Assembly (NCBI RefSeq): GCF_026790065.1
Contig: NZ_JALAMO010000024.1
Coordinates: 1-64,000 of the forward strand
Origin: Bacillus sp. N13C7
GTDB taxonomy: Bacteria; Bacillota; Bacilli; Bacillales; Bacillaceae
Direction of reading: 5' to 3'
DNA length: 64,000 nt
Below are positions 1 to 12,119 of this stretch, one piece after another. The translations under genes were made by a program, and so were the position numbers. How positions within the stretch are numbered: the stretch's first letter is position 1; each line of letters starts with the position of its first letter. Under the pieces are notes generated by a model. It saw nothing but the letters and a program-made list of their open reading frames with translations, did not search any database and had not been told where the DNA came from.

Positions 1-46
1 TTAGTTTTCAAAGAACTTTGTGTGCTTCTCTCGAAGCGACTACTTA
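1..46 (-). other. pre-16S rRNA leader (5' part of rRNA transcript)
   Basis: Read on the minus strand, this ends in TCTTTGAAAACTAA (positions 14 to 1), the conserved sequence just upstream of 16S rRNA in Bacillus rrn operons. It follows directly after two rRNA-type promoters. The 16S gene itself lies beyond the window edge. The rRNA operon next to gyrA corresponds to rrnO in B. subtilis; that identity is inferred from position. Confidence 0.75.
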
Positions 47-164
47 ATAGTAACATTTTTAGTTAACTAGGTCAATACTTTTTTGAAAAAGTTTTTAACT
101 AGTTATGAGTGTGTCTTTTAAAAGACAACAGAAATGATTATACCATAATTCTTATAGCTGTAAA
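47..164 (-). promoter_or_regulatory. Tandem rRNA operon promoters (P1 and P2)
   Basis: On the minus strand the upstream promoter has TTTACA (159-164) and an extended TATAAT (137-142) with a 16-bp spacer. The downstream promoter has TTGACC (70-75) and TACTAT (47-52) with a 17-bp spacer. Two promoters in series before a pre-16S leader is the usual Bacillus rrn arrangement. They lie just past the gyrA terminator, so rRNA transcription leaves the window to the left. Confidence 0.75.
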
Positions 165-176
165 GGGGTTTGATAC

Positions 177-209
177 AAAAAAGCGCAGCTGCTTCAGCTG
201 CGCTTTTTC
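177..209 (-). terminator. gyrA intrinsic terminator
   Basis: A 10-bp perfect stem (182-191 with 195-204) with a 3-nt loop is flanked by A and T runs. It begins right after the gyrA stop codon on the minus strand and separates gyrA from the rRNA promoters. Confidence 0.85.
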
Positions 210-2675
210 TTACGCTTCTTCTTGTGTTTCTTCTTGCTCATCTTCTTCGTTTTTCTCTACTAATGCTACTGTAGCGACATGCTCTTCTTCAGCCATTCTG
301 ATGAGGCGCACACCTTGTGTGACACGTCCAGTAATTGAAATATCATTGATGTCCATTCTAATGAGTACGCCGCTGGCTGTAATAATCATTAGATCCTCTT
401 CGCCTTTAGTGGCTTTCACTGTTACTAATTGGCCGTTGTTCTCAGTAATTTTAGCTGTTTTGAGTCCTTTTCCGCCCCGGCTTTGGGTTCTGTACTCTTC
501 GGCCGGAGTTCGTTTTCCGTAACCTTTTTCAGTTACAATAAGGACATGTGATTCTTCCTCTAATATCTCCATGCCGACAACAACATCGTCGTCTGTAAGA
601 GTAATGCCTTTAACGCCTGCAGCCGTTCTACCCATTTCCCGGACATCTGTTTCATCGAAACGGATCAGCAATCCGTTTTTCGTACCGATGATGATTTGTT
701 TTGTGCCGTCAGTCAGACGCACACCCATCAGTTCATCATCCTCACGAAGACTGAGGGCAATTAAACCATTGTTCCGGATATTAGCAAACTGGGACAGCGA
801 AGTTCGTTTTGAAACCCCATGCTTTGTTGTGAAGAAAAGGTACAGATCCTCATTGAATTCAGTGACTGGAATAATCGCATTAATCCATTCACCCTTTTCT
901 ACTTCCAGTAGGTTAATGATCGGGATTCCTTTTGCTGTTCTGCCGTATTCAGGGATTTCATACCCTTTTGCACGATACACTTTCCCTTTGTTCGAGAAGA
1001 AGAGAATCGTGTCATGAGTTGAGGTTGAGATCAAATGCTCAACGAAATCATCTTCGTTTGTTCCCATTCCCTGCACGCCTTTTCCGCCCCGTTTTTGACT
1101 GCGGTAAGTTGATGCAGGAAGACGTTTGATGTATCCGTTGTGTGTCAGAGTGACTACGATATTTTCCCTCTCAATGAGATCTTCATCTTCAATTGTCTCT
1201 AATCCAGAAGTGACGATCTCCGTACGTCTTTCATCGTTAAAACGCTCTTTGATTTCTGTGAGTTCTTCACGGATGATCTCAAGCACTTTATATTCATTTG
1301 CCAGGATGTCTTTTAGCTCTGCAATTAATTTAACAAGAGATTGGTATTCTTCTTCGATCTTTTCGCGTTCCAGTCCTGTTAAACGCTGCAGCCTCATATC
1401 GAGGATCGCTTGTGCTTGCTTCTCTGTCAGTGAGAACTGTTCAATTAAACCTGTTCTCGCGATTTCAGCCGTTTGAGAATTACGGATGAGGGAAATAACT
1501 GCATCGAGATGATCCAGAGCTACTCTCAAACCTTCCAAGATGTGAGCTCTTGCTTCCGCTTTACGTAATTCATAAGCTGTACGGCGTCTGATGACGACTT
1601 TTTGATGGTCAAGGTAATGCTCAAGGCATTGCTTAAGATTTAAAACTTTCGGCTGACCGTCAACAAGTGCAAGCAGGTTAATGCCAAAAGATGTTTGAAG
1701 AGCAGTTTGTTTATATAGGTTGTTCAGAATAACATTTGCATTGGCATCGCGTCTGATTTCAATGACAATTCTCATACCTGTACGATCTGATTCATCACGC
1801 AGATCTGTGATGCCCTCTATCTTCTTGTCCCTAACGAGATCAGCGATTTTTTCGATTAATTTTGCCTTGTTTACTTGGTAAGGAATCTCGGTAACGATAA
1901 TTCGTTCTTTACCTGAAGATGTTTGTTCGATCTCAGCTTTTGCCCGAATTGTAATAGAGCCTCGGCCGGATTCATATGCTTTCCGGATACCGCTGCGTCC
2001 CAAGATTTGACCAGCAGTCGGGAAATCAGGACCTGGGATGACTTCCATCAGCTCTTGAATTGTAATATCCGGATTCTCACTGACCGCAAGTACGCCGTCA
2101 ATAATTTCACCGAGCTGGTGCGGAGGAATGTTTGTTGCCATACCAACCGCAATGCCGGCAGCACCGTTTACGAGCAGATTCGGGAACCTTGAAGGCATAA
2201 CGACAGGTTCTCTTTCCGATCCGTCATAGTTGTCCTGATAATCGATTGTGTCTTTTGTGATGTCTCGCAGTATTTCCATCGAAATTTTAGACATTCTTGC
2301 TTCTGTATAACGCATGGCAGCCGCTGAGTCCCCGTCAACAGAACCGAAGTTTCCGTGGCCGTCAACTAGCATATAACGGTAGTTGAAATCCTGCGCCATT
2401 CTGACCATGGATTCATATACCGCTGAATCACCGTGCGGGTGGTATTTCCCGATAACTTCTCCGACGATACGAGCAGACTTTTTATAAGGCTTGTCACTCG
2501 TCATGCCTAAATCATTCATTGCGTATAAAATCCGTCTATGAACCGGTTTTAAACCGTCACGAACATCCGGAAGAGCACGGGACACAATAACGCTCATTGC
2601 ATAATCCAAGAAGGACGTACGCATTTCCTGACTGATATTTATTTCACGAACTTGTGGTGTGTTTTGTTCACTCAT
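210..2675 (-). CDS. gyrA: DNA gyrase subunit A
   Basis: Breakage-reunion subunit of DNA gyrase (A2B2), which introduces negative supercoils using ATP hydrolysed by GyrB. The protein is 821 aa from the ATG at 2675, which follows the strong site CAGGGAGGTT; an in-frame extension upstream has no better ribosome site. Visible features are the N-terminal DNA-cleavage domain with the quinolone-determining [10 protein letters not shown] segment near residue 80-90, the catalytic Tyr in MRYTEARM near residue 123, and a C-terminal wrapping domain of six blade-like repeats with the GyrA-box pattern (RGGKG at several places). The tail is acidic. It sits downstream of gyrB with its own 5' region, ends at a clean terminator, and is followed by rRNA promoters, as in B. 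subtilis. Confidence 0.98.
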   Translation of the reverse strand: MSEQNTPQVREINISQEMRTSFLDYAMSVIVSRALPDVRDGLKPVHRRILYAMNDLGMTSDKPYKKSARIVGEVIGKYHPHGDSAVYESMVRMAQDFNYRYMLVDGHGNFGSVDGDSAAAMRYTEARMSKISMEILRDITKDTIDYQDNYDGSEREPVVMPSRFPNLLVNGAAGIAVGMATNIPPHQLGEIIDGVLAVSENPDITIQELMEVIPGPDFPTAGQILGRSGIRKAYESGRGSITIRAKAEIEQTSSGKERIIVTEIPYQVNKAKLIEKIADLVRDKKIEGITDLRDESDRTGMRIVIEIRRDANANVILNNLYKQTALQTSFGINLLALVDGQPKVLNLKQCLEHYLDHQKVVIRRRTAYELRKAEARAHILEGLRVALDHLDAVISLIRNSQTAEIARTGLIEQFSLTEKQAQAILDMRLQRLTGLEREKIEEEYQSLVKLIAELKDILANEYKVLEIIREELTEIKERFNDERRTEIVTSGLETIEDEDLIERENIVVTLTHNGYIKRLPASTYRSQKRGGKGVQGMGTNEDDFVEHLISTSTHDTILFFSNKGKVYRAKGYEIPEYGRTAKGIPIINLLEVEKGEWINAIIPVTEFNEDLYLFFTTKHGVSKRTSLSQFANIRNNGLIALSLREDDELMGVRLTDGTKQIIIGTKNGLLIRFDETDVREMGRTAAGVKGITLTDDDVVVGMEILEEESHVLIVTEKGYGKRTPAEEYRTQSRGGKGLKTAKITENNGQLVTVKATKGEEDLMIITASGVLIRMDINDISITGRVTQGVRLIRMAEEEHVATVALVEKNEEDEQEETQEEA

Positions 2676-2778
2676 TAAAAAACCTCCCTGAAGTATCACA
2701 TGAAATATGTGGGAGTAGATTGTCCATTATGATCTTCAATACGAATTCACTATTCTCCATTATATCAATAAACTTATG

Positions 2779-2807
2779 ATTATACACATTAAATTGCTAG
2801 AATATAT
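2779..2807 (-). promoter_or_regulatory. Likely gyrA promoter (extended -10)
   Basis: Between the gyrB terminator and gyrA, the minus strand carries TGTG-TATAAT (TATAAT at 2779-2784). No good -35 is visible 17 bp upstream, so an extended -10 promoter is assumed. The roughly 210-bp gap between gyrB terminator and gyrA start needs a promoter, but the exact one is not certain. Confidence 0.4.
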
Positions 2808-2844
2808 AGGTATTACAAGCATTGCTGCGTCTGATCTTGTTCAG

Positions 2845-2881
2845 AAAAAAGCCTTATTTCTTATTGGAAATAAGGCTTTTA
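2845..2881 (-). terminator. gyrB terminator
   Basis: Minus-strand hairpin with arms AAAGCCTTATTTC and GAAATAAGGCTTT-like sequence around a short loop, followed by a T run. It lies immediately after the gyrB stop codon. Confidence 0.8.
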
Positions 2882-2884
2882 TGA

Positions 2885-4816
<1,932 letters not shown>

Positions 4817-4854
4817 CTACACTTTTCTAAACGATATATTCGTGATAAAAATTT

Positions 4855-5100
4855 CTAAGAATCTATTTCAAACATAAATTGCGCACGTTTTTTTAATGTG
4901 CTGGAAGATAAGGGAGAGTAATATATATTCTGAACCGTGACTACGATAGATTTGGGCGTGCCATTTACGGAAGGCACCACCTTGTGTTTCTGTTTTTTCA
5001 GAAATTCTTCAACAATAGGCGACATGTTGGCTTTAAAGTCAAAAATGCCGACAATATCTCGTGTTGAAACCACAAAGTCATCACCTAAATGAATATACAA
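4855..5100 (-). CDS. remB: RemB, extracellular matrix regulator
   Basis: 81-aa DUF370 family protein (formerly YaaB). In B. subtilis RemB is an activator of matrix and motility-to-biofilm genes together with RemA; that role is from the literature and is not readable in the sequence. Translation starts at TTG 5100, with GAGGTGGG seven bases upstream. The gene sits between recF and gyrB with short gaps, so it is cotranscribed with replication and repair genes. No transmembrane or export signals are seen. Confidence 0.9.
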   Translation of the reverse strand: MYIHLGDDFVVSTRDIVGIFDFKANMSPIVEEFLKKQKHKVVPSVNGTPKSIVVTVQNIYYSPLSSSTLKKRAQFMFEIDS

Positions 5101-5117
5101 TTGCCCACCTCATTTCT

Positions 5118-6230
5118 TCACTTCACTAACGCACCATTTTGCACACGGAACATTCCTGCTTGACGTAAGGTTTCGTGATCAATGCCATCAACGCTTGTCG
5201 TTGTGACAAACGTTTGTACGCGGCCTTGGATCGTATGAAGCAAGTGTGACTGGCGATAATCATCCAGTTCACTCAGTACATCATCCAATAGTAAAATGGG
5301 GTATTCTCCAATTTCTTCATGGATCAGGTCAATCTCCGCCAGCTTAAGGGATAATGCCGTCGTTCTCTGCTGCCCTTGAGAACCGTACGTCTGCACATCG
5401 CGTCCGTTTACATAGAAAAGAACATCATCACGATGAGGCCCTGACAGCGTGACACCGCGATCAATTTCTTTTTCTCTTAATTTAGAAAACGCTTCTTGGT
5501 AGCTATCTCCTATTTTCGACAAGTCTGCAGGATCTGATACCTCAAGAGCCGTATGGTACTTCAGGGTCAGCTCTTCAAGCCCTCTGGAAATGCCCGCATG
5601 AATAGGCTGTGCCCACTTTTCGAGCTGAGCTGTAAACTGCAGGCGTTTTACGACAACTTTTGCCGCAACTTCTACAAGCTGATCGGTCAAAACATCAAGC
5701 ATCGTTCTGTCGGTTTGTTTTCTCGTTTGCAGCTGCTTCAAAAAATGATTTCGCTGGGAAAGGATTTTCTGGTAAAGAGAAAGATCATGAAGATAGACAG
5801 GAGAAACCTGTCCGATTTCCATGTCAAGAAACCGCCTTCTCACTTGAGGGCTTCCCTTTACAAGATTTAAATCTTCCGGAGCAAACATGATGGTATTGAG
5901 GGCCCCGACATACTGGCTGAGCTTTTGCTGTTCAATATGATTGACCTTGCCCTTTTTACCCTTTTTGGAGATGACGAGCTGCATCGGGATCGCCCCGTTT
6001 TGCTTCATCACTCTTCCCTCTATTTTAGCATAGTCTTTGTCCCACCGTATAAGTTCTTTGTCATTTGATGTCCGATGCGATTTCGCCATGGACAAGACAT
6101 AGATCGCCTCCATGAGGTTTGTTTTCCCCTGGGCGTTCTCTCCGATGATCACATTTACTTTATTTTCAAATTGAAGTTCAGCATGGTCGTAGTTGCGGTA
6201 AGATGTCAGTTCTAAGTTCTGGATATACAA
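5118..6230 (-). CDS. recF: DNA replication and repair protein RecF
   Basis: SMC-like ATPase that helps load RecA at single-strand gaps with RecO and RecR. The protein is 370 aa. Walker [10 protein letters not shown] lies at about residues 30-38, the ABC-type signature SGPHRDD near 264, and Walker [12 protein letters not shown] near 315. The start codon is TTG 6230, preceded by GGGTGA. It lies 15 bp after rlbA and 17 bp before remB, so all three read as one operon downstream of dnaN. Confidence 0.97.
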   Translation of the reverse strand: MYIQNLELTSYRNYDHAELQFENKVNVIIGENAQGKTNLMEAIYVLSMAKSHRTSNDKELIRWDKDYAKIEGRVMKQNGAIPMQLVISKKGKKGKVNHIEQQKLSQYVGALNTIMFAPEDLNLVKGSPQVRRRFLDMEIGQVSPVYLHDLSLYQKILSQRNHFLKQLQTRKQTDRTMLDVLTDQLVEVAAKVVVKRLQFTAQLEKWAQPIHAGISRGLEELTLKYHTALEVSDPADLSKIGDSYQEAFSKLREKEIDRGVTLSGPHRDDVLFYVNGRDVQTYGSQGQQRTTALSLKLAEIDLIHEEIGEYPILLLDDVLSELDDYRQSHLLHTIQGRVQTFVTTTSVDGIDHETLRQAGMFRVQNGALVK

Positions 6231-6245
6231 TCAGTGTCACCCGCT

Positions 6246-6461
6246 TTAATTGACGACTTGAAATGAACCAAATCCTTCAATCTCTACCACATCTCCAACA
6301 TACAGCTTTCTGCCGCGGCGATTGTCCGGCTCGTTGTTCACAAGCACTTCATGTTCACTTAAAAACCACTTCGCCATACCGCCTGACTGAATGACATCGG
6401 CTAATTTCAAGAATTGTCCGAGTGTAATCATTTCTGTATCAATTGAAATCGGATTTGCCAT
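6246..6461 (-). CDS. rlbA: S4-domain RNA-binding protein RlbA (YaaA)
   Basis: 71-aa protein with a single S4-like RNA-binding fold: the stretch from LGQFLKLADVI through GRKLYVGDVVEIEG is typical of this family. In B. subtilis it is linked to large ribosomal subunit maturation. The ATG at 6461 is chosen because GAAAGAGGT is correctly spaced; the longer in-frame start at 6479 lacks a site. It lies between dnaN and recF as in all close relatives. Confidence 0.92.
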   Translation of the reverse strand: MANPISIDTEMITLGQFLKLADVIQSGGMAKWFLSEHEVLVNNEPDNRRGRKLYVGDVVEIEGFGSFQVVN

Positions 6462-6552
6462 TATATCGACCTCTTTCAAATATCACTAATATCTAATTGT
6501 ACTAAAAAAAAACGAATTAGGGAAAGGGAAAACTTGTCGGAGCAGACACCGA

Positions 6553-6582
6553 ATAGAAAAGCTGCCGAAGGGGTCGGCAGCA
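6553..6582 (-). terminator. Hairpin between dnaN and rlbA
   Basis: Minus-strand stem GCTGCCGA / TTCGGCAGC followed by TTTTC lies just past the dnaN stop. It could partly terminate dnaA-dnaN transcription; the T run is short, so read-through is likely. Confidence 0.55.
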
Positions 6583-6592
6583 GTGTATCGGA

Positions 6593-7729
6593 TTAATAGG
6601 TTCTGACAGGAAGGATAAGCTGTACAATCGTTTCATCATTCGGCGTGCGAATTAAGAAAGGTCTCATTGCACCTGTAAAGCTTACGCGTATTTCTGCTCC
6701 TTCAAGCACCTTTAGTGCATCCAGCATATATTTTGGACTAAAAGAGATATTTAATTCCTCACCTTCAATTTGATCCGCAGCAATTGCTTCCACAACTTTA
6801 CCGATTTCCGGCGAATTGGAAGAAATTTCAATGGATTCAGCCGGTTTTGCAGACAGTTTTACAACGTTGTTGCGTCCCTCTCTAGCTAAAAGAGATGCAC
6901 GATCAATGGCTTGAAGGAATTCTTTTGTATTCACAATGATTTCTGTTTTGCTGTCTTGCGGAATCAGGCTGGTTGTGTCTGGATAGTTTCCGTCCAGAAG
7001 CCGCGAGAAGAACAAGACGTTTTTCGCTTTAAACAGAACTTGAGTTTCTGTGATCACGATATCTACAAGTTCTTGGTTGTCATCCAAAATCTTGCTGAGT
7101 TCAGTCAGGCTTTTTCCCGGAATAACAACGTTATATGATCTGTCTTCTGGAATATCAAGTTTTGCTTTTCTTAATGCAAGACGGTGACTATCCGTTGCAG
7201 TGCATAATAATTCACTTTGCTCCACCTTCCAGTTTACACCTGTCAAGATAGGGCGTGTTTCTGAGGTGGACACTGCGAATACTGTTTGTCTGATTAGATT
7301 TTTTAACAAATCAGTTGGGATCTGGATCGCATGATGTTCTTCAATCTGCGGCAAGTGCGGATACTCATCAGCATCAAGCCCATTTAGATTAAACTCAGCC
7401 TTGCCAGAACGAATAATCGTCAAATACTGATTTTGCACTTCGATTTCTACAGTTGCCATCGGCAGTTTTTTTACGATTTCACTAAAGAAGCGGGCTTGTA
7501 AAACGATGCTTCCGGGCTGTTCAATTGTGACGATTTCTTTATCTCCTTCTTCTTTTGGAATGAAGGATTCAATAGAAATATCTGAATCACTTCCTGTAAA
7601 GGATACTCCGTCATCTGATGCAACGATTTTAATACCAGTCAAAATCGGAATAGTCGTTCTGGATGAAACTGCTTTTAATACATCTTGGACACTTTCAACA
7701 AGACGATCTTTTTGAATCGTGAATTTCAT
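6593..7729 (-). CDS. dnaN: DNA polymerase III beta sliding clamp
   Basis: Ring-shaped clamp that tethers the replicative polymerase to DNA. The protein is 378 aa from the ATG at 7729 behind AGGAGGATAAA; the extension upstream would run into the unwinding region of the origin and is not credible. Three repeated clamp domains of about 120 residues are present and the C-terminus LILPVRTY is the family signature. It follows dnaA, with the origin's second DnaA-box cluster in the gap between them. Confidence 0.98.
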   Translation of the reverse strand: MKFTIQKDRLVESVQDVLKAVSSRTTIPILTGIKIVASDDGVSFTGSDSDISIESFIPKEEGDKEIVTIEQPGSIVLQARFFSEIVKKLPMATVEIEVQNQYLTIIRSGKAEFNLNGLDADEYPHLPQIEEHHAIQIPTDLLKNLIRQTVFAVSTSETRPILTGVNWKVEQSELLCTATDSHRLALRKAKLDIPEDRSYNVVIPGKSLTELSKILDDNQELVDIVITETQVLFKAKNVLFFSRLLDGNYPDTTSLIPQDSKTEIIVNTKEFLQAIDRASLLAREGRNNVVKLSAKPAESIEISSNSPEIGKVVEAIAADQIEGEELNISFSPKYMLDALKVLEGAEIRVSFTGAMRPFLIRTPNDETIVQLILPVRTY

Positions 7730-7740
7730 TTTTATCCTCC

Positions 7741-7892
7741 TAACGGATAATGGATTAATATATATATTTTTAAAAAAATAGTAGAAGTAATAGTAGGGCC
7801 TGTGGATTTGTGGATAAGTTGTGAAAAAGACAGGAAACACAGCCTATCCACATGTGGACAGACTGTGTATGACTCCTGAAAAGTTATTCACA
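7741..7892. other. oriC: Origin unwinding region (incC side): DnaA boxes, DnaA-trios, AT-rich DUE
   Basis: Between dnaA and dnaN lie DnaA boxes TGTGGATTT (7801-7809) and TGTGGATAA (7809-7817), which overlap by one base, then CTATCCACA (7844-7852), TGTGGACAG (7853-7861) and TTATTCACA (7884-7892). Reading the minus strand away from 7817, the tandem boxes are followed by a GGCC spacer, repeated CTA/TTA/CTT triplets (7779-7797) and an A/T-only tract (about 7756-7779). This is the arrangement of the B. subtilis basal unwinding system: boxes, GC clamp, DnaA-trios and unwinding element. Confidence 0.92.
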
Positions 7893-7918
7893 CTTTCCCC
7901 GAATAATCCTCGTTCCTG

Positions 7919-9259
7919 CTATTTAAGCTGTTCTTTAATTTCTTTAACATGCTGCTGAAGCTGTTCATCGTCTGCCAGCAGTTTTGAAATTTTTTCATGC
8001 GCATGAATAACGGTCGTATGGTCGCGGCCTCCAAACTCTTCACCGATTTTAGGAAGAGAGGAATCAGTCATTTCCCTTGATAGGTACATAGCGATTTGAC
8101 GCGGGAAAGCTACTGATTTTGTCCGTTTTTTTGCTTTGAAATCTTCGAGCTTAATATTAAATTGCTGGCCTACTACCCTCTGAATTTCTTTTATCGTAAT
8201 GACTTTCGGTTTTGAAGAAGGAATAATATCCTTCAGCGCTTCAGCGGCAAGATCAGCATTAATATCTTTATTAATTAAAGATGAGTAAGCAACTACTCTG
8301 ATTAATGCTCCTTCAAGTTCCCGAATATTGCTGTCGATTTGATTTGCGATGTAAAGCATAACCTCGTTTGGAATATCGAGGCCTTCCGCTTTGGCTTTTT
8401 TTCTTAAAATCGCAATTCTCGTCTCCAAATCAGGCGGCGTAATATCCGTAATCAGGCCCCATTCAAAACGTGAGCGCAATCTGTCTTCAAGTGTCGGAAT
8501 CTCTTTTGGCGGTCTGTCACTTGAAATGACGATTTGTTTGCTTTCTTCGTGCAATGTGTTAAATGTATGGAAAAATTCTTCCTGGGTTTGTTCTTTCCCC
8601 GCTAGAAATTGAATATCATCTATCAAAAGCACATCAACATTTCGATAGCGATTGCGGAAATCGACGGCTTTATTATCTCGGATAGAGTTGATGAATTCGT
8701 TTGTAAATTTCTCAGAAGACAGATAAACCACTTTGGCAGAAGGATTATGATCTATTACATAATGGCCGATTGCATGCATTAAGTGTGTTTTCCCTAAGCC
8801 GACGCCCCCATAGATAAATAAAGGGTTGTATGCTTTTGCTGGTGCTTCCGCTACCGCAAGAGAAGCTGCGTGTGCAAATCGGTTTCCAGATCCGATGACA
8901 AAAGTATCAAAAGTATATTTTGGATTGAGCATGTTTTGAGGAAAATCAGATGTTTCTTCTTTAACCGCTTTTTTGACTTGCGGTTTTGGCATAAAGTCTT
9001 CAACATCTTGATTTTGGGGAATGACAAATTTAATGCTCAATTCTTCCCCGGTTAATTCATATATAGTATCTGCAATCAGATGCAAGTATCTGGACTCCAG
9101 CCAGTCTCTGGCAAATTCATTAGGAGCAGTGATCGTCAATGTATCTCCCTGCAGTGAGTGGGCTTTGGTGGATTTCATCCAAGTCTCAAAACTCGGTTTG
9201 CTCAACTTTTTTTCGATTTGAGCAAGGGCTTGATTCCACAGGTCTAATATATTTTCCAT
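7919..9259 (-). CDS. dnaA: Chromosomal replication initiator DnaA
   Basis: AAA+ initiator that binds DnaA boxes, forms a filament and melts the origin. The protein is 446 aa from the ATG at 9259; AAAGGAGGGA lies 11 bases upstream. Domain I occupies roughly residues 1-80. Domain III has Walker [10 protein letters not shown] near 146, Walker [10 protein letters not shown] near 212 and sensor 2 near [12 protein letters not shown]. Domain IV carries the DNA-binding signature [11 protein letters not shown] near 400. DnaA boxes flank it on both sides, consistent with autoregulation and with the bipartite origin. The sequence is intact. Confidence 0.99.
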   Translation of the reverse strand: MENILDLWNQALAQIEKKLSKPSFETWMKSTKAHSLQGDTLTITAPNEFARDWLESRYLHLIADTIYELTGEELSIKFVIPQNQDVEDFMPKPQVKKAVKEETSDFPQNMLNPKYTFDTFVIGSGNRFAHAASLAVAEAPAKAYNPLFIYGGVGLGKTHLMHAIGHYVIDHNPSAKVVYLSSEKFTNEFINSIRDNKAVDFRNRYRNVDVLLIDDIQFLAGKEQTQEEFFHTFNTLHEESKQIVISSDRPPKEIPTLEDRLRSRFEWGLITDITPPDLETRIAILRKKAKAEGLDIPNEVMLYIANQIDSNIRELEGALIRVVAYSSLINKDINADLAAEALKDIIPSSKPKVITIKEIQRVVGQQFNIKLEDFKAKKRTKSVAFPRQIAMYLSREMTDSSLPKIGEEFGGRDHTTVIHAHEKISKLLADDEQLQQHVKEIKEQLK

Positions 9260-9371
9260 CTTCCGGCACGTCCCTCCTTTTCGTAGAAAATGTTGTCTTT
9301 CTCTGTTATAGAACACAAAAAAAGAGCAAATGGCGCTGGCCATTCGTACACATTAATTGTTGAAAACATAT

Positions 9372-9400
9372 AATATAGTAGATAAATAGCTTTTCGACAA
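9372..9400 (-). promoter_or_regulatory. dnaA promoter
   Basis: On the minus strand TTGTCG (9395-9400) and TATATT (9372-9377) are separated by 17 bp. A DnaA box, TGTGGACAA on the plus strand (9412-9420), sits directly upstream of the -35, fitting DnaA autoregulation. The transcript would have a leader of about 100 nt. Confidence 0.65.
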
Positions 9401-9411
9401 ATTTCACAACT

Positions 9412-9675
9412 TGTGGACAACCTTCTACACAAGCTGTGTGAAATCAATCCACAACTTATCCACACTTTGTGGATAAAGGAAGAAGGCAAGATTAGTAATC
9501 AAGAGTTAAAACACAAATATAATACCAAAATAAACGAGAGCTTGCAATGGTTGTCACAATCTTATCCACAAAGCGGACAACCTGTTGAAAAAATCTTGTC
9601 CACAGGGGTTGGTAATGTGAAAATGTTGTCGATAACCTCTGTGGATATTAAAAAAAGGCGAAAAAGATATCCACA
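9412..9675. other. oriC: Origin DnaA-box region upstream of dnaA (incA/incB side)
   Basis: DnaA-box-like 9-mers are seen at TGTGGACAA 9412-9420, TTATCCACA 9456-9464, TGTGGATAA 9468-9476, TTATCCACA 9562-9570, TTGTCCACA 9596-9604, TGTGGATAT 9640-9648 and ATATCCACA 9667-9675. Three are perfect consensus. The stretch has no credible gene although a 103-codon open frame crosses it. Position between dnaA and rpmH and box density match the incA/incB part of the B. subtilis origin. Confidence 0.92.
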
Positions 9676-9810
9676 CATCGTGATTTTAGAGGTAAATTGT
9701 TTGGATTTGACTTTTTTTCGTTAAATTAAGGAATCTGAAAAATAAGGTTTCGAAAGTTGAAAAGGTATGGTATCCTATTATGGTTGCAAGAAATAAACGC
9801 ACTAGTGAAG

Positions 9811-9840
9811 TTGACAATGAATAGGTAACGCAAATATAAT
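9811..9840 (+). promoter_or_regulatory. rpmH promoter
   Basis: TTGACA (9811-9816) and TATAAT (9835-9840) with an 18-bp spacer, perfect hexamers, 47 bp upstream of rpmH. It is the strongest sigma-A match in this arm and drives away from the origin. Confidence 0.85.
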
Positions 9841-9883
9841 AAGTAAGACTGTCTTTAACAGCTATTCCTCGAGGGAGGTGTCA

Positions 9884-10020
<137 letters not shown>

Positions 10021-10021
<1 letters not shown>

Positions 10022-10050
10022 GCCACTGAATAATGTCAGTGGTCTTTTTT
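10021..10050 (+). terminator. rpmH terminator or attenuator
   Basis: Stem GGCCACTGA (10021-10029) with TCAGTGGTC (10036-10044) and six Ts after it. It separates the abundant rpmH message from rnpA; partial read-through would supply rnpA. Confidence 0.8.
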
Positions 10051-10172
10051 CACGTTATGGGAAAAGATAGATGTGATGCATAATGAACCGGGGCATGCTT
10101 CCTGGTTCTGGTGCATCTCATTTTCATAATAAATTTTTAAAAGTTTCTGCCAGCCAGTATGGAGTGAGTCAA

Positions 10173-10523
10173 TTGAAGAAGCGAAATCGTTTAAAGAAAA
10201 ATGAAGACTTTCAAAAAGTGTTTAAGCAGGGGACATCCGTAGCGAACCGCCAGTTTGTCTTATATACGCTTGATCAGCCTGAAAACGATGAGCTGCGTGT
10301 CGGGCTTTCCGTCAGCAAAAAAATTGGCAACGCTGTGATGCGAAATCGCATCAAACGTTTGATTCGGCAGGCTTTTCTTGAAGAGAAAGAGAGACTGAAG
10401 GAAAAGGATTACATCATTATTGCCAGAAAACCGGCGAGCCAGCTGACATATGAGGAAACGAAAAAAAGTCTGCAGCATCTATTCAGGAAGTCTTCTTTAT
10501 ATAAGAAATCTTCGTCAAAGTAA
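10173..10523 (+). CDS. rnpA: Ribonuclease P protein component
   Basis: Basic protein cofactor of RNase P, which trims tRNA 5' ends together with the RNA subunit. From TTG 10173 it is 116 aa, the B. subtilis length; GGAGTG lies 6 bases upstream. A GTG three codons earlier overlaps that site and is less likely. The RNR motif is visible as [17 protein letters not shown] near residues 58-74. It lies between rpmH and spoIIIJ. Confidence 0.96.
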   Translation: MKKRNRLKKNEDFQKVFKQGTSVANRQFVLYTLDQPENDELRVGLSVSKKIGNAVMRNRIKRLIRQAFLEEKERLKEKDYIIIARKPASQLTYEETKKSLQHLFRKSSLYKKSSSK

Positions 10524-10667
10524 GCATTGCGACTGCTTTCTTACTACTTTTAAAAGCGCTTCCTTTCTGGTTGATCAGAAAAAGACACCATTTAAAACTG
10601 AAAGATGCTAAAATACATACAAGTATGCTTTGCAATAAAAGAGAGTAAAGATTAATTATAGGAGGAA

Positions 10668-11453
10668 ATGTTGTTGAAAAGGAGAATAGGGTTGCTATTA
10701 AGTATGGTTGGCGTATTCATGCTTTTGGCTGGATGCTCGAGTGTGAAAGAGCCGATCACTGCAGATAGTCCGCATTTTTGGGACAAGTACGTAGTATATC
10801 CATTGTCTGAGCTCATTACGTATGTAGCGAAATTGACGGGAGATAACTATGGACTTTCAATTATTCTTGTTACCATTTTAATTCGTTTATTAATTTTACC
10901 GCTGATGATTAAGCAGCTGAGAAGTTCGAAAGCGATGCAGGCTTTACAGCCGGAAATGCAAAAGCTTAGAGAAAAATACAGCTCAAAGGATCAAAAAACT
11001 CAGCAAAAGCTTCAGCAGGAAACCATGGCTTTATTCCAAAAGCATGGTGTCAATCCGTTAGCGGGATGTTTCCCGATTTTAATCCAAATGCCGATTTTAA
11101 TTGGATTCTATCATGCGATCATGAGAACGCAGGCAATTTCAGAGCATAGTTTCTTATGGTTTGACTTAGGAGAAAAAGATCCTTACTATATTCTTCCTAT
11201 CGTTGCCGGTGTCGCTACATTTGTTCAGCAAAAGCTGATGATGGCGGGCAACGCGCAGCAAAATCCGCAAATGGCGATGATGCTTTGGATTATGCCAATT
11301 ATGATTATCGTATTTGCGATCAATTTCCCGGCGGCACTTTCTCTTTATTGGGTAGTCGGTAACTTGTTTATGATTGCGCAAACTTTCCTCATCAAAGGAC
11401 CTGATATTAAAAAAGATCCTGAACCGCAAAAGGCCGGAGGAAAGAAAAAGTGA
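10668..11453 (+). CDS. spoIIIJ: Membrane protein insertase SpoIIIJ (YidC1/OxaA1)
   Basis: YidC/Oxa1 family lipoprotein insertase needed for sigma-G activation in the forespore and for membrane protein insertion. The protein is 261 aa. The N-terminal signal ends in the lipobox LLAGC (Cys near residue 23), followed by about five membrane segments and the conserved [16 protein letters not shown] region. The conserved Arg of the insertase groove is in the first segment pair ([10 protein letters not shown]). GGAGG lies only 2 bases before ATG 10668 but 5 and 8 bases before TTGs at 10671 and 10674, so the true start may be two codons later. It overlaps jag by 4 bases. Confidence 0.97.
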   Translation: MLLKRRIGLLLSMVGVFMLLAGCSSVKEPITADSPHFWDKYVVYPLSELITYVAKLTGDNYGLSIILVTILIRLLILPLMIKQLRSSKAMQALQPEMQKLREKYSSKDQKTQQKLQQETMALFQKHGVNPLAGCFPILIQMPILIGFYHAIMRTQAISEHSFLWFDLGEKDPYYILPIVAGVATFVQQKLMMAGNAQQNPQMAMMLWIMPIMIIVFAINFPAALSLYWVVGNLFMIAQTFLIKGPDIKKDPEPQKAGGKKK

Positions 11454-12076
11454 GGAATGTGACTGCTGCAGGGCGAAATGTCGATGAAGCAGTACAGTCC
11501 GGATTGCAAGAGCTGGAATTAACGAAGGATAAGGTAGAAATCACCGTTATCGAAGAGGGAAACAAAGGGTTTCTCGGTATTTTCGGCAAAAAGCCGGCGG
11601 TCGTAAAGCTTGTTGAAAAGATAGATCCGATTCAGCAAGCGAAGTCTTATCTTCAGGGGATTGCCGAAGCCATTGCCGGGAAGTCTGATGTGACTGTTCA
11701 AGAAAGTAAAAAGACAGTACGTTTCCATATAACTGGTGAAAAAGCGGCATTGTTGATTGGGAAAAGAGGACAAACCTTGAATGCCCTTGAAACTTTGACA
11801 CAGCTTGTCCTTAATCGGTATCCAGGCCAATATAAAAATGTGACGGTGGATGCAGAAAATTATCGTTTGAAAAGAAAAGATACACTGAGTCAGCTGGCTA
11901 TCAGGCTTGCAGACCAGGTTTTGAAAACGAAAAAGGCAGTTCATCTTGAACCTATGCCATCCAGTGAAAGAAAAATCATTCATGATACTCTTTCTGGATA
12001 TGCAAATCACCAGATCAAAACGTATTCAATGGGTGAAGGCGAAAATCGTCATCTCGTTATTTCCCATAAAAGATAG
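11450..12076 (+). CDS. jag: RNA-binding protein Jag (KhpB)
   Basis: 208-aa cytoplasmic protein with an N-terminal Jag domain (residues about 1-50), a KH domain carrying [11 protein letters not shown] near residue 104-114, and a C-terminal R3H domain around residues 140-205 (arginine and histidine of the RxxxH motif in [10 protein letters not shown]). It starts at GTG 11450 overlapping the spoIIIJ stop, a sign of translational coupling. In Gram-positive bacteria it works with KhpA in RNA binding and cell-division control. A terminator follows the gene. Confidence 0.95.
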   Translation: MRNVTAAGRNVDEAVQSGLQELELTKDKVEITVIEEGNKGFLGIFGKKPAVVKLVEKIDPIQQAKSYLQGIAEAIAGKSDVTVQESKKTVRFHITGEKAALLIGKRGQTLNALETLTQLVLNRYPGQYKNVTVDAENYRLKRKDTLSQLAIRLADQVLKTKKAVHLEPMPSSERKIIHDTLSGYANHQIKTYSMGEGENRHLVISHKR

Positions 12077-12079
12077 CAT

Positions 12080-12119
12080 AAAACCGAAGTCCGGTAAAAA
12101 TCGGATTTCGGTTTTTTTA
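12080..12119 (+). terminator. jag terminator
   Basis: Hairpin with arms AAACCGAAGTCCG and CGGATTTCGGTTT (one G-U pair) and a run of seven Ts. Confidence 0.85.

Noticed and set aside
601..640. Search for Noc binding sites (ATTTCCCGGGAAAT); nearest partial match CATTTCCCGGACA here
   Set aside because: I saw only half matches, here and at a few other places. No site close enough to the 14-bp palindrome to report.
571..1017. Plus-strand open frame of 148 codons antisense to gyrA
   Set aside because: Serine-rich translation, no ribosome site, fully inside gyrA on the other strand. The same applies to the other antisense frames in gyrA, gyrB, dnaN, dnaA, yyaL and yycA.
9413..9724. 103-codon open frame between dnaA and rpmH
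   Set aside because: It is made of DnaA boxes and AT-rich origin DNA, has no ribosome site and its product resembles nothing.
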